DNA from: an uncultured Prevotella sp.
GTDB taxonomy: Bacteria; Bacteroidota; Bacteroidia; Bacteroidales; Bacteroidaceae
Assembly (NCBI GenBank): GCA_900316565.1
Contig: ONDK01000044.1
Location: forward strand, 1 to 32,080
DNA: 32,080 nt
Direction: 5' to 3'
The stretch's first letter is position 1; every line of letters begins with the position of its first letter. The notes under the pieces are model-generated. The model was not told the origin of the DNA, ran no database searches, and saw only the letters and a program-made list of their open reading frames with translations. Shown in pieces: positions 7,131 to 16,366 of the stretch. The translations under genes were made by a program, and so were the position numbers.

Positions 7131-10076
7131 TTAACGAAACACTTTATATGTCTTACCATTCTGCCTTACGATGTAGACCTGACGGCGACCGTTCTCAAAG
7201 TTGTTGAGACGCTGGCCTGTGATGCTGTATATCTCGTAAGGTGCTGCCATATCGAAGCTACCCATAGTGTCGGCAGAGACAGTGCTGATGCCAGTAGTAT
7301 TGGTAACCTGACCGTTACGGTGCCATACCTCGATAGACTTCAGTATACACTTTGTGCCCTTGATACCCATGCTCTTGGTACGGAGAGCCTCTGCTTCCTC
7401 AGCGGTTACGGTGAACCAGAAGCGTGGAGTCTGTACTCCGATGTTCTTAAACTCAGGTCTCAGAGTCTCCCACGACGGAGAGAGTGTAACAATCTGAAGC
7501 TGTGCAACCTCCGTCTCCTCGGTCTCGGTGAGGTTGAATACCACACGGTCGCCAGCCTCAAGACCAGCATTGACAAACTTCATCTTGTCAATCTTAGTCA
7601 GGGCGTCGTCGCTCCACATACCCATGTCAAGGCTTCCACCCTTAGGAGTGAAAATAGCTGTCTTAGTATACTCGTACTGAGGAGTAGCTGTCTCGAGGAC
7701 AACACTTGTCAGTGTGCAGTTCTGGCCCTTGATACGGAGTCCACCATCCTGCTCACCATTGATGAGGTCATCGGCGTTCTCAGCGTTAAGGATGAACGAG
7801 TAGGTAGTAGTACCCTTCTTAATGTCTACGCAGCCCTGACCTTCGTTACTTTCAACCATTGCGCTATAGCCACTGTTTCCAATCTGGAGCTGTGGGCCCT
7901 TCTTGCCAGCGTATACAGGGTCAGAGATAGTGAAGATGAGCTTGTCGCCAGTCTTAGCACCGTCGAAACGATAGCCGAGTAGCTTCAGACCGTTGCCAGA
8001 CCACTCGATTGGGAATGAGCCCTCCCAGATGGTGATGCGGTAACCATTCTCAACAGGTACGATAGGCTGGTTGTCACCCTTGACATAACGCTTCTTGTTC
8101 ATAGCAATAATAGTATAGCCATTGCCCAGGAGCTTAAAGGTACCGGTGAGTGCAGAGAAGTTAGCGTCAGTAACAGCCAGACGATAGTCGCCTGAGAAGT
8201 CACCGGAAGCGATGGTAGTGCCATCCTCCTTAGCGATGGTAATCTTACCGGAGCCGGTGCCTACGAACTGTATAGTGTCGCCTACAGCGAAGCCTGCTGC
8301 AGAGAAGAGCTTGCCGTCGCCGGCAACAGCGCTACCTGTCCAAGGCAGATAGTTAGCGTCAGCGGAAACGTTGCCGCCGCCACCCTTGATGCCACTAAAT
8401 ACAGAGCACTCCTTAGAAGTCTGCTTGATACCGTTGCGGCCGAGGATGATGCACTTACCATTCTCCTTCATGTCGCTCTCGTCATATCCGCCGAACATAT
8501 CGCAGGCCTCTGTGCCACCACCGTTACCGGTCCATGACCATCCGAGGTAACCGATGCCCTTAGCCTGGCAGTGGTCGAGTATCTCCTGCCATGCAACAGA
8601 ATGTCCCTTATGGTTGTAGGAGAACTCACCTACGATCACCGGTGCGCCTACCGTGAGAGCGTCATCGATAGCCTTGTCGACGTCAGAAGCTGACGGGAAG
8701 CAGTCGTAGAGGTGCTCAGAGAAGATGAGGTTCTTGTCCTTATCGGCAGCGAGAACCTTTGCTCCAGCCTTAGGAATAGAAGCAGGGTACTGACCGTAAC
8801 CGGCACAGTCGACGACGAGAGTGTTCTTGATACCAGCGTTACGAATCATCGGGATAACCTTCTCATAACCGGCAGCCCATGGGTCTGCCTCCCAGCTTCC
8901 GTACCACTCGTTAGAGATATTGATGAGGACTGTAGCGCGGTGTGCGTTGAGCAGGTCCTTATAAGAAATCCAGAAGTTTGCTGCACGCTCAAGCTCAGAG
9001 ACCTTGTCTGAACCTGTCTCGTCGTGAGTATTGAAGATAGCGATGATCTTGTTGTCCTCGCAGAGTTTGATCAGATTGCTGAGCTCTGCTGCTGTAGGCT
9101 TCTTCCAAGAATGGTTGCCACCGTCAGCGAGCTGGATACGTATAACGTTAGCTCCGATACGCTTTGCAGCCGGTATGACATCGTCGGCAGTGTTGCCGTC
9201 GCCGTTACCGTACTGCCAGCACCAAGAGTAGTTGACACCACGCATAATGAACTCATTGCCGTTAGCATCGAGAAGCTTTGTGCCACTGGTGTGGAAGCCC
9301 TCACCGGTAGTTACGGTGCCACTACCTGTGTTGCCGCCCGTATTACCACCAGGTTCATCGCCAGGCTCATCGCCAGAGCCGCCACCCTCGCCGACTGTTA
9401 CCGATGTAAGTGTGAAGTCCTGCCCCTTAACCTTAAAGCCATTCTCGAAGAATGTCTTGTTGTCAGCAGTGATATCGATAGCGAAACCATCTTCGAAGTC
9501 AGTGTAGTTATGACCGTCGAAGTCGTAGAAGTTCTTCAGAGCGCCGTCACCAAACTGAATCTGAGCGTTGCTGCCAGCCTCACCGTGGAAGACAATCTGC
9601 TGCCCCTCCTTCAGGCCAGAGGCCTTCAGAGCGAGTGCGTTGTTCCATGCGTTAGGATCGAAGCTACCCTTCCAGGGAAGCTCAGAAAAGGTCGTTGTCG
9701 AAGCGTCGTCACTTGCAGCTCTCTCCACAACCACAGAGGTAAGTGTAAAGTTCTGGCCCTTTACGTGCACACCTTCACTCAGTTTAGATGCATTCTCTGA
9801 AGTGACATTGATGGTGTAAGAACCATTGAAGGATGAATAGTCGCCAGTGTACATGGTTGACCAGTCCTTCGAAGAGATCTGAATCTGGGCGTTGTCATAA
9901 GCTGTGCCCTGGAAGACGACTTTGTCGCCTGCCTTCACATCGCTGAGACTAACGTCCAACGCGCTGCCCCAAGACGCAGGATCGAACGATCCGGTCCACA
10001 CGTTTGTAGAGCCTGCGTAGACTATTACTGCGAATAATAGTCCTAGTAACGATAATAAGCTAATCTTTTTAAACAT
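7131..10076 (-). CDS. secreted multi-modular GH5 (subfamily 8-like) beta-mannanase
   Basis: 981 residues with a signal peptide (about 1-21). Two tandem beta-sandwich-like modules follow (about 25-119 and 133-228), each ending in KGQ(N/D)FTLTSVxV. Then come a Gly/Asp/Pro linker (230-258), a GH5 catalytic domain (about 260-565), three further beta-rich modules (about 575-670, 685-800, 806-920) and a 50-residue C-terminal tail. Glu390 in ISNEWYGSW is the predicted acid/base and Glu484 in VGEFS the nucleophile. The motifs GANVIRIQL, NISNEWYGSW and GYGQYP match GH5_8 mannanases such as those of Bacillus rather than cellulases. The repeated modules may bind glycan; I cannot assign them to a named CBM family. 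The gene sits 18 nt behind the GH9 gene and 15 nt ahead of the GH26 gene. It should cut mannan chains together with GH26. Confidence 0.9.
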   Translation of the reverse strand: MFKKISLLSLLGLLFAVIVYAGSTNVWTGSFDPASWGSALDVSLSDVKAGDKVVFQGTAYDNAQIQISSKDWSTMYTGDYSSFNGSYTINVTSENASKLSEGVHVKGQNFTLTSVVVERAASDDASTTTFSELPWKGSFDPNAWNNALALKASGLKEGQQIVFHGEAGSNAQIQFGDGALKNFYDFDGHNYTDFEDGFAIDITADNKTFFENGFKVKGQDFTLTSVTVGEGGGSGDEPGDEPGGNTGGNTGSGTVTTGEGFHTSGTKLLDANGNEFIMRGVNYSWCWQYGNGDGNTADDVIPAAKRIGANVIRIQLADGGNHSWKKPTAAELSNLIKLCEDNKIIAIFNTHDETGSDKVSELERAANFWISYKDLLNAHRATVLINISNEWYGSWEADPWAAGYEKVIPMIRNAGIKNTLVVDCAGYGQYPASIPKAGAKVLAADKDKNLIFSEHLYDCFPSASDVDKAIDDALTVGAPVIVGEFSYNHKGHSVAWQEILDHCQAKGIGYLGWSWTGNGGGTEACDMFGGYDESDMKENGKCIILGRNGIKQTSKECSVFSGIKGGGGNVSADANYLPWTGSAVAGDGKLFSAAGFAVGDTIQFVGTGSGKITIAKEDGTTIASGDFSGDYRLAVTDANFSALTGTFKLLGNGYTIIAMNKKRYVKGDNQPIVPVENGYRITIWEGSFPIEWSGNGLKLLGYRFDGAKTGDKLIFTISDPVYAGKKGPQLQIGNSGYSAMVESNEGQGCVDIKKGTTTYSFILNAENADDLINGEQDGGLRIKGQNCTLTSVVLETATPQYEYTKTAIFTPKGGSLDMGMWSDDALTKIDKMKFVNAGLEAGDRVVFNLTETEETEVAQLQIVTLSPSWETLRPEFKNIGVQTPRFWFTVTAEEAEALRTKSMGIKGTKCILKSIEVWHRNGQVTNTTGISTVSADTMGSFDMAAPYEIYSITGQRLNNFENGRRQVYIVRQNGKTYKVFR

Positions 10077-10094
10077 AGATAAAATATTTAAGAG

Positions 10095-12209
10095 TTAGTA
10101 CTTTACAAACACCTTCTTGTAAGTGCCGTCAGACATCTTCACAATTACCATTCCAGGCGTGCCCTTGCTCACCTTTCGTCCGGTGACATCGTAACGGGCT
10201 ACTTCATAAGCGTGGTCAGTCTTCTGCACATGTGCTATGCCAGTGGTAGCGCCGGTGTATGTTCCCCATACCTTAGTGCCATTATCGAAGAGCTCAATGT
10301 TAGCATTGTTCTTCATCTCGCTCTGGCTCGTGCCGCCCACGCCCTGCAGAGACGGCGACTTCATGTAGTCCCACTTCACGCCCTGAGGTCCACTGACGCG
10401 GAACTGTATCTCGCAACGGCTTGGATCCTGTCCGGCCGGCATGATAAGATCGCCGGTGAGGTCAAGGTCTACATAATAGATACCAGGCTTGTCTGTAGGC
10501 AGGAGCTTGGATATCTTCACTGGATGCTGAGCGTAGTTGGACTGGGTAGTGAAGTCGGCGGCCGTCTTACCCTTAGCGATAGCGTCGCTGATATCATAGT
10601 AAACACGAACGTGCAGGTTTTTCGACACGCGTGCTGGCCAAGCAGTATGGTTGCGTACGATAATCTTCAGCTCCACGAAGTTGATCTGGTTCTGTGAGTC
10701 CTGGCAGTTGATGCCGCTCTCTACAAAGAACTCCTTTCCGTCCGGTGTCTCTATAGCCGACGGATCATCGACATGCCTCACACCCTTGTTTTCGAAGACC
10801 GCAGCCACGACGCCGGTGTAGCAGGCGTTGTAGTCGCAAGCCACCTCATTGGTCTCATAGTTGTTGCGCACGTCCTTGTACGAGCTGTCGTCGCCACTCG
10901 ACGGACCGCCCACGACGGCACCCTGCAGCACGTGGCGGTTCTCGTCGGGCTGGTCAGCCATGTTGTTGTTCCATGAGCCGTGCGCCGTGCGGTGGTGCTC
11001 ATGTGTAGGATAGCCGGTACCGTAGCCCACCTGGAATACCTGCCCGCTGCTTCCGAGCACGTAGTTGGCGATCTGCTCCGCCAGACCGTCGGCAGCCTCC
11101 TTGTAGTCGGCTTTCGCCTTGTCCCACTTGGCATAGACCTCACCCATGAAGGCGGCACCAGAAGCGTAACGGATGGAACCCCAGTTCGACATCACCGGCA
11201 GTCCGCCCTGCGTGCGGTTGATGGGGTTAGAGCCCTTCACGCCGTTGCGACCGCACCAATAGTCAATCATGTTCTCGATAGGCTTGGCGTAGGTCTCGTC
11301 ACCGGTGAGCTCGGCAAGCTTCATGCAGGCGCCGAGGTGGACGTCGTCCCAGCATATAGGCCACGAGTACGATGTCTCAGTGCCTCCCTGAAACTCCTTG
11401 CCGAAGTGCGTGGCATAGTCCTTCGCCTTGTCGAGGTAGCCCTTCTCGCCCGTAGCCTGATAGAGCCAGCAGCCAGCCAGCGAGAGCTCATCGTAGAACC
11501 CGCTCCACGAGTGGTAGAGGCTTCCCACCGGAGGGTTGTAGCCGTTGTCGCTCATAGCCTTCTCTGCCAGCGCGTAGAGAATCCTGGCGTGGCTGAGGTA
11601 CGTGGCGGCGCGCTCCGGGTCCTTGTCCTTGAGGATGATGGCGGCAGCAGCCAGCGACGCCGCCGTCTCGCCGCAGACGCACGAGCCTCCCTTAGCCTGC
11701 GTGCCGTCGACCTTGTACGACGTGCGGTCCATGACATACTCTATAATCTCCGTAGCCACCCACCACGAGTGGTCCTTCTCGTCGCTCACCTGGAAGTAAT
11801 AAGTGTCGGGGTTCGGATTGCACTTCACGAAGTAATCATTGGCCCACTTGATATTGTGCAGCAGCCACTTCTCCTGTCCCGAGCCCGTGTAAGCCTTCGT
11901 ATTGTTGAGATACGACCATGCCATGACCATCGACGAGAACGACATCGGGAGGTTGAACTTCGCATTATCGCCGGCGTCGTTCCATCCGCCAGTAAGGTCG
12001 ATATTGTTGTCCTTGCCGTCCTTCAGGCAGCAGTCGCCGCGCCAGTTGGTGCGGGATAGTGTCTCCTGTGAAAGCTTACCACTCTCCTGAAGCTGATAGA
12101 AGAGCAGCGACTTGGCCAGAGACTCACCGTAGTTGTATGTCTGAGCCATACAAGGTGCTGCCACGGCGAGCATGGCGCCCAACATTATATTTTTTACGTT
12201 CTTATTCAT
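10095..12209 (-). CDS. secreted GH9 endoglucanase with CBM3c-like module
   Basis: Inverting beta-1,4-glucanase, 704 residues. A signal peptide (1-22) is followed by a GH9 (alpha/alpha)6 domain (about 24-475). That domain carries GGWNDAGD with Asp78/Asp81 for the catalytic water, a conserved HRTAHGSW histidine block, and Glu455 in NEVACDYNA as the catalytic acid. Residues about 495-650 look like a CBM3c (IKIIVRN-type strands, HTAWPAR, a RVYYDIS strand). This is the theme B arrangement, in which the fused module helps feed the cellulose chain to the active site. A short sorting-like tail ends in GTYKKVFVKY. The gene lies 33 nt behind the GH5 tandem gene, in the same operon. It is probably a processive or endo-acting cellulase; the exact mode cannot be read from sequence. 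Confidence 0.93.
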   Translation of the reverse strand: MNKNVKNIMLGAMLAVAAPCMAQTYNYGESLAKSLLFYQLQESGKLSQETLSRTNWRGDCCLKDGKDNNIDLTGGWNDAGDNAKFNLPMSFSSMVMAWSYLNNTKAYTGSGQEKWLLHNIKWANDYFVKCNPNPDTYYFQVSDEKDHSWWVATEIIEYVMDRTSYKVDGTQAKGGSCVCGETAASLAAAAIILKDKDPERAATYLSHARILYALAEKAMSDNGYNPPVGSLYHSWSGFYDELSLAGCWLYQATGEKGYLDKAKDYATHFGKEFQGGTETSYSWPICWDDVHLGACMKLAELTGDETYAKPIENMIDYWCGRNGVKGSNPINRTQGGLPVMSNWGSIRYASGAAFMGEVYAKWDKAKADYKEAADGLAEQIANYVLGSSGQVFQVGYGTGYPTHEHHRTAHGSWNNNMADQPDENRHVLQGAVVGGPSSGDDSSYKDVRNNYETNEVACDYNACYTGVVAAVFENKGVRHVDDPSAIETPDGKEFFVESGINCQDSQNQINFVELKIIVRNHTAWPARVSKNLHVRVYYDISDAIAKGKTAADFTTQSNYAQHPVKISKLLPTDKPGIYYVDLDLTGDLIMPAGQDPSRCEIQFRVSGPQGVKWDYMKSPSLQGVGGTSQSEMKNNANIELFDNGTKVWGTYTGATTGIAHVQKTDHAYEVARYDVTGRKVSKGTPGMVIVKMSDGTYKKVFVKY

Positions 12210-12242
12210 CTTATAATATATATGTGTGATTGTTGTACTTTG

Positions 12243-15014
12243 TTATTTATTGACGATAATCTTCTTCACGGTGCCATCCTGGAACTTCACGATGTTGACA
12301 CCATGTGAGTACTTGTCGGTACGAGCGCCACATACATTATATATAGCTACCACTTTAGAAGGCTTTGCAGCTGTTGTTGTGCTCATACCTGTGCTAACAC
12401 CATAGAAAGCGGTGACGTTAGTACCCTTGGAACCGAGCTTCACGACGTGGTCGAGACCGATGAACGTACCGTTGGAGGTCTGCCAGAGTGAGCTTTTCAT
12501 CATGTTCCACTTGGCATCGTCCCATGTTGTCCAATCGTCCTTGAGCAGACCGCCGGTATCACCGGAGTTAGGATTGATGCACCAGTATGTGTGGTTAATG
12601 TGGTTCTTTGTGATGAAGTCGTTGATGATGCCGAGGTACTTCTGGTTGGAACCGCCGTCGAGTTTACCACCCCACTCACCGATGAGCAACGGTGCGATGT
12701 TCTTCTCCTGGAGATAGAACCATGTGTCGCGCCAGTAGTCATTATATATAGACTCCTCGGTGAAGTCCTTCTGGAACCAAGGCTGGTCGCTGACGCCCGG
12801 TCCGTACTCATGAGGAGAGTAGACGAGCTGCGACTGATACTGTCCGAGGTCTATAGGATACTTCTCAGCGTTGCGGAGGTTGGCACCCCACCATGCTCCG
12901 TGTCCATCGATAGACTCGATACCCTCTACCATGATAAGCAGGTTAGGGTTCTCCTTGAGGATAGCTTGACCGCAACGGCTAGCGGCATACTGCCAGTTGT
13001 TCTCGTCGGTACTGTTGTCCCACTTTGCCGTACCATGGGGCTCGTTCTTCAGGTCGCAGGCGATGATGGTATCGTCGTTCTTGTATGTCTTCACGAACCA
13101 TACCCAGCCTTCTATCCACTGGTCGGTAGTGATGCCGCCCTGACCGTACCACAGAGGATACATGTGCCCGGAGTTGTTAGCCTCATCGCTATGCAAGTCC
13201 ATCATTACCTTGATACCGTAGAGTTTACAGTAGTCGAGGAATTTGTCAAAAATCTGCTTCGAGTTCATGTTTGTGCCGTCAGCATTCTTCAAGTCTTGGT
13301 TGGTATTCCAGTTGACGTTCACATCTTTATATTCGCCCTTCTTCCATTCCAGCAAGAGCTGTGTGGAGATAGGCACACGGAGGATGTTGATACCCTTGTC
13401 GGCACAGAGCTTCAGCACATTCTTCAGATTAACGCTCCACAGACCGTGGAAGACGCGTTCTGTACAGTTGAAGCCAAACCAGTTGGCACCGGTGAGGTAT
13501 ACCTGATGCCCGTCCTTGTCATAAAGGCCGGCACCTTTGGCGTGCAACCAGTCATCGCCTTGTACAACCGAAACCGTTGAGCCACTGTTGCCAGTACCGG
13601 TATTGCCACTATCGCCGGTATTACCCGTGTCACCACTACTCGCGTCGCCCGTATCGGGTGCCTGGGGAGTGTACTGTGTGGAATCGTCGTAGCTGATGGT
13701 ATTACCGTTCTTATAGAATTCTGTTACATTGGTACCACCCGGGAGGCTGACCTTATGGTCGAGGCTGACATACTTGCCGTTCTTGTCGTGCCAGAGAGTA
13801 CCCTTCATCATATCATATTTAGCTGTGTCCCAGGTGAGCCAGTCGTTTTCGAGTAGGCCACCGGTATCACCGGAATCCGGGTTGACGCACCAGAAGGTGT
13901 GGGAGAGGTTGTTGCGCTCGATAAACGATGCCATGATGCGGAGGTATTTCTCGTTGCTGCTACCATCCATGAAACCGCCCCACTCACCGATGAGCAGCGG
14001 TGCGATGTTCTCCTGATGGAGGTAGTACCAGCTGTAGTACCAGTAGTCGTCGAGGAGCGTCTTCTCGGTGAAGTCCTTGTCGAACCATTTCTGAGCGTAC
14101 ACCTTTGGTCCGTAGTCGTGAGGAGAGTAGACGAGCTGGCTCTGATACTTGCCTAAGTCTACCGGCATCTCACCGGCGCGGCGAAGGTTGCCGCCCCACC
14201 AGGCACCGTAGTACTTTGGCTTGTAGTTCGGGTCCCACTGATTCTCGGTGCCTGACTCATAGGTGTAGCCGGGACGCGGTGTTTGCTCAATACCTTCAAC
14301 AAAAATCAGCAAGTGAGGGTTCTTCTCCAGAATAGCCTTACCACAGCGGCTGGCAGCGTAGCGCCAGTTGTTCTCGTCTTTGCTGTTATCCCACTTAGCG
14401 CGTGGGTTGTCGCCCTGGGAGAACTTTCCGTGAGGCTCGTTCTTAAGGTCTATTCCGATGACGGTATCGTCATTCTTATATTGTTCAGCGAACCATGCTA
14501 GACTGTTAATCCAGCAGTCAGTGTCGAACTCCGGCTTGTACCATACAGCGTAGTTGTGTCCGGAGTTATTGAGTTCTGGTGAGTGGATATCAATGAAAAC
14601 CTTGATACCGTACTTCTTACACATCGAGAGGAAGAGATCAAAAATCTGATGCGATGTCGTCTTGCCTCTCTGGTACCAACTGTTCATGCCGTTCGACGTA
14701 TTAATATTAATGTCGCCCGACTCGGTGCCGTCCTTCCACATCTTTAAGAGCTCTGTAGCTACAGGGACACGCATCACATTGATGCCATGCTCTGCGCAGG
14801 ACTTCAGGATTGTCTCCATGTCCTGCTGCCAGAGTCCGTGGAACACACGTTCGGTACAGTTGAAACCGAACCAGTTGGCACCCGTAAGCTTCACCTCCTG
14901 ATTATGTTCGTCCATGATGCGACGGCCGTCAGTATGCAGCCAGTCATCGCCATCGGCGTGGGCCGAGAGGGTGGCTGCAGCCAGTACCATGCTAAGAAGA
15001 AATTTTCTATTCAT
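12243..15014 (-). CDS. secreted tandem GH5 (subfamily 1-like) endoglucanase
   Basis: One polypeptide carries two complete GH5 catalytic domains joined by a Gly/Asp/Ser/Thr linker (about 450-485). Using the ATG at 15014 it has 923 residues with signal peptide MNRKFLLSMVLAAATLSAHA. The reading frame also opens at a TTG nine bases upstream, but the ATG directly starts the signal peptide and is preferred. Both halves contain TGANWFGFNCTERVFHGLW, typical of GH5_1 cellulases. Domain 1 has acid/base Glu193 (DLKNEPHG) and nucleophile Glu344 (IGEWGG). Domain 2 has Glu658 and Glu780 in the same motifs, so both look active. Domain 1 has an extra loop of about 20 residues before YGAWWGGN. The C-terminal tail ends GTVKKIIVNK. 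First gene of the operon; expected to cut cellulose or beta-glucan internally. Confidence 0.93.
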   Translation of the reverse strand: MNRKFLLSMVLAAATLSAHADGDDWLHTDGRRIMDEHNQEVKLTGANWFGFNCTERVFHGLWQQDMETILKSCAEHGINVMRVPVATELLKMWKDGTESGDININTSNGMNSWYQRGKTTSHQIFDLFLSMCKKYGIKVFIDIHSPELNNSGHNYAVWYKPEFDTDCWINSLAWFAEQYKNDDTVIGIDLKNEPHGKFSQGDNPRAKWDNSKDENNWRYAASRCGKAILEKNPHLLIFVEGIEQTPRPGYTYESGTENQWDPNYKPKYYGAWWGGNLRRAGEMPVDLGKYQSQLVYSPHDYGPKVYAQKWFDKDFTEKTLLDDYWYYSWYYLHQENIAPLLIGEWGGFMDGSSNEKYLRIMASFIERNNLSHTFWCVNPDSGDTGGLLENDWLTWDTAKYDMMKGTLWHDKNGKYVSLDHKVSLPGGTNVTEFYKNGNTISYDDSTQYTPQAPDTGDASSGDTGNTGDSGNTGTGNSGSTVSVVQGDDWLHAKGAGLYDKDGHQVYLTGANWFGFNCTERVFHGLWSVNLKNVLKLCADKGINILRVPISTQLLLEWKKGEYKDVNVNWNTNQDLKNADGTNMNSKQIFDKFLDYCKLYGIKVMMDLHSDEANNSGHMYPLWYGQGGITTDQWIEGWVWFVKTYKNDDTIIACDLKNEPHGTAKWDNSTDENNWQYAASRCGQAILKENPNLLIMVEGIESIDGHGAWWGANLRNAEKYPIDLGQYQSQLVYSPHEYGPGVSDQPWFQKDFTEESIYNDYWRDTWFYLQEKNIAPLLIGEWGGKLDGGSNQKYLGIINDFITKNHINHTYWCINPNSGDTGGLLKDDWTTWDDAKWNMMKSSLWQTSNGTFIGLDHVVKLGSKGTNVTAFYGVSTGMSTTTAAKPSKVVAIYNVCGARTDKYSHGVNIVKFQDGTVKKIIVNK

Positions 15015-15045
15015 AATCGACAAATTATTTTAAGGTTTGTGGCGG

Positions 15046-15053
15046 CAAAGATA
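15046..15053 (-). promoter_or_regulatory. -7 box of the CAZyme operon promoter
   Basis: On the minus strand the stretch reads TATCTTTG, a full match to the Bacteroidota -7 consensus TAnnTTTG. It would give a start of transcription near 15040 and a leader of about 25 nt before the ATG at 15014. No well-spaced -33 TTTG is evident, as expected if an activator such as the HTCS is needed. Confidence 0.55.
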
Positions 15054-15312
15054 TAATATTTGAATATGCAATATGGTAGGCTATTGTCGCAAATAGGGTA
15101 TTGTGTACAATATCATACCCCACAAACTACAAACAATAACCAAAGAAACGAATCAAGCGCTTGCAGAGCGCTACCAGGTAGGGTATTTTCGCAGAAATAT
15201 TCCTCACCATAACGCAAAGAACGCATAGGTACGCTACACTCCTTTCGTACGGCTACATGGTTGTAAACTTTCGAAACACGTTTAATATAACCATTATAGC
15301 TGCGCATGTATC

Positions 15313-15560
15313 AATCTGTAAAGTAATATGACAATTTTACGCCTTCATTTTTCGATTATTCTGAACGCCTCGAGGAAGTGCCATTTTGGCCTCAAAAGTA
15401 AGGCTTACTTGCGTTGTAAGTGTGCCCCTTTTACAAGGTAAAACATATGTTTTTGCAAATCAACCCATATTTTGCCACGAAATGCCCGTTATTTTCCTGG
15501 ATTTTTATCGGATTTCAACTTCTAGATTGTTCGTTTTCCCAGACAATATTTTGTCATAAA
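15313..15560. repeat. GTAAGGCTTAC intergenic element, copy A
   Basis: Shares a series of blocks with 31019-31375: AATCTGTAA.GTAATATGACA, TTTCGATTATTCTGAACG, AAAAGTAAGGCTTACTTGCG, TTGTAAGTGT, GAGGTAAAAC-like words and CTAGATTGT. The core AAGTAAGGCTTACTT is a near-palindrome and CTTAC/GTAAG form a second small stem. Compared with copy B it lacks about 90 bp after GAACG. No reading frame is conserved between the copies, so it looks noncoding. Confidence 0.7.
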
Positions 15561-15814
15561 TATCCGTGTCAAAACCGCCCGACTCACAACGCTGAATAAA
15601 ATATCCGTGTCTGACTGACAACTGCAGGGTGCGGCCGTCAGACACCACGCGCAAAATAAAACGCGGTACATGGCCCAAAGCACAGATAGAGCGTTATTAT
15701 TACCACGACGATATCATCAGGGCTTTCTAAAATAATTGTTAGCAGATTTAGGGGTTCTGAATATTTTATGCGCTCTGCGCAATTTTACGCGATAGCGATT
15801 TTCGTCACGGGCAG

Positions 15815-15937
15815 GCTTTGTCCCCCGCTTTGTAGGGGGTGGTGCTGAGGTGATGGGGGCAGCCGACGAGCTTGCTCGTAAGGCTGTCCCCATCACCTCA
15901 GCACCATAGCTCCATGGGGAGCTAAAGTCACGTGACT
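15815..15937. other. cluster of strong hairpins and a 12-bp palindrome
   Basis: At 15840-15906 a 25-bp stem (GGTGCTGAGGTGATGGGG... with its complement, one G-T wobble) closes a loop that itself folds as ACGAGC-TT-GCTCGT. On the left, CCCCC/GGGGG pair around 15821-15839. On the right, TAGCTCC-ATGG-GGAGCTA lies at 15907-15924, followed by the perfect palindrome AGTCACGTGACT at 15926-15937. No gene is nearby. It may be a structured RNA, a transposon or recombination end, or a replication-associated structure. Confidence 0.65.
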
Positions 15938-15990
15938 ATTTTCCAAAAACTTATTCCCGATTCAGGGTGACGCATTGACGAAGTCAGGAA

Positions 15991-16019
15991 AAGAGGGACA
16001 GCCTCATGTCATCCCTCTT
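15991..16019. terminator. small stem-loop
   Basis: AAGAGGGA pairs with TCCCTCTT across a 13-nt loop. A moderately T-rich stretch (ATCTTTATAATT) follows on the plus strand. It has the form of a terminator, but no gene immediately upstream needs one. Confidence 0.35.
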
Positions 16020-16076
16020 ATCTTTATAATTACTCGCCCTATGCATAATGCAATCAATCGCTAATACTACTATTGT

Positions 16077-16278
16077 ATTAAAGTCAAATCAACAAATATT
16101 ATTGGGAACTTAACACCAATGCAGGGCACGGACCATCGGTCCGTGCCCTACAAAAATTATATTCTTACGCGCACTGCGAAAGTCGTTCACTCGGTAATGG
16201 TTTATGCTCTATGGAAGAGATATTCTTTCTATATGTCAGCTGTGAGACGGGTGAAGAGACGGCTCTCCAGGTCGTGGA
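16077..16278. repeat. direct repeat, left copy (dipeptidase 3' end plus downstream hairpin)
   Basis: This segment matches 20131-20334 in the same orientation. The shared blocks are TTAACACCAATGCAGGGCAC, a GGTCCGTGCCC hairpin (here GGGCACGGACC-ATC-GGTCCGTGCCC at 16124-16148), TTATATTCTTACGCGCACTG and CGAAAGTC, followed by the dipeptidase coding end. The two copies bracket about 4 kb containing the 796-aa and 75-aa genes. Confidence 0.8.
16202..16278 (-). pseudogene. 3' fragment of a C69 dipeptidase gene
   Basis: On the minus strand it encodes HDLESRLFTRLTADI, a TAG stop, KEYLFHRA, then the natural TAA. The intact gene at 20259-21728 ends HDLENRLFTRLTADIQKEYL FHGA. I count about ten mismatches over 76 nt. 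The fragment has an internal stop and no upstream gene body, so it is a dead duplicate of the last 25 codons. Confidence 0.85.
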
Positions 16279-16366
16279 ATTCCGCAGAGTAATCTTTGAG
16301 GATAACTTTCTATAGGTATTGATTTTTACAGTCGGAAACAGTAAATATGGTTAGGACACAACATTA

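Noticed and set aside
7131-10076. First reading of the GH5 enzyme as a cellulase
   Set aside because: The NISNEWYGSW and GYGQYP motifs and the order of blocks fit GH5_8 mannanases; the true GH5 cellulase motifs are in the tandem gene at 12243-15014.
10980-12059. 359-aa open frame antisense to the GH9 gene
   Set aside because: Arg/Val/Leu-rich shadow of conserved GH9 catalytic sequence; no recognisable protein features.
15113-15307. 64-aa open frame upstream of the CAZyme operon
   Set aside because: No conserved features; lies in promoter-proximal spacer beside a noncoding repeat.
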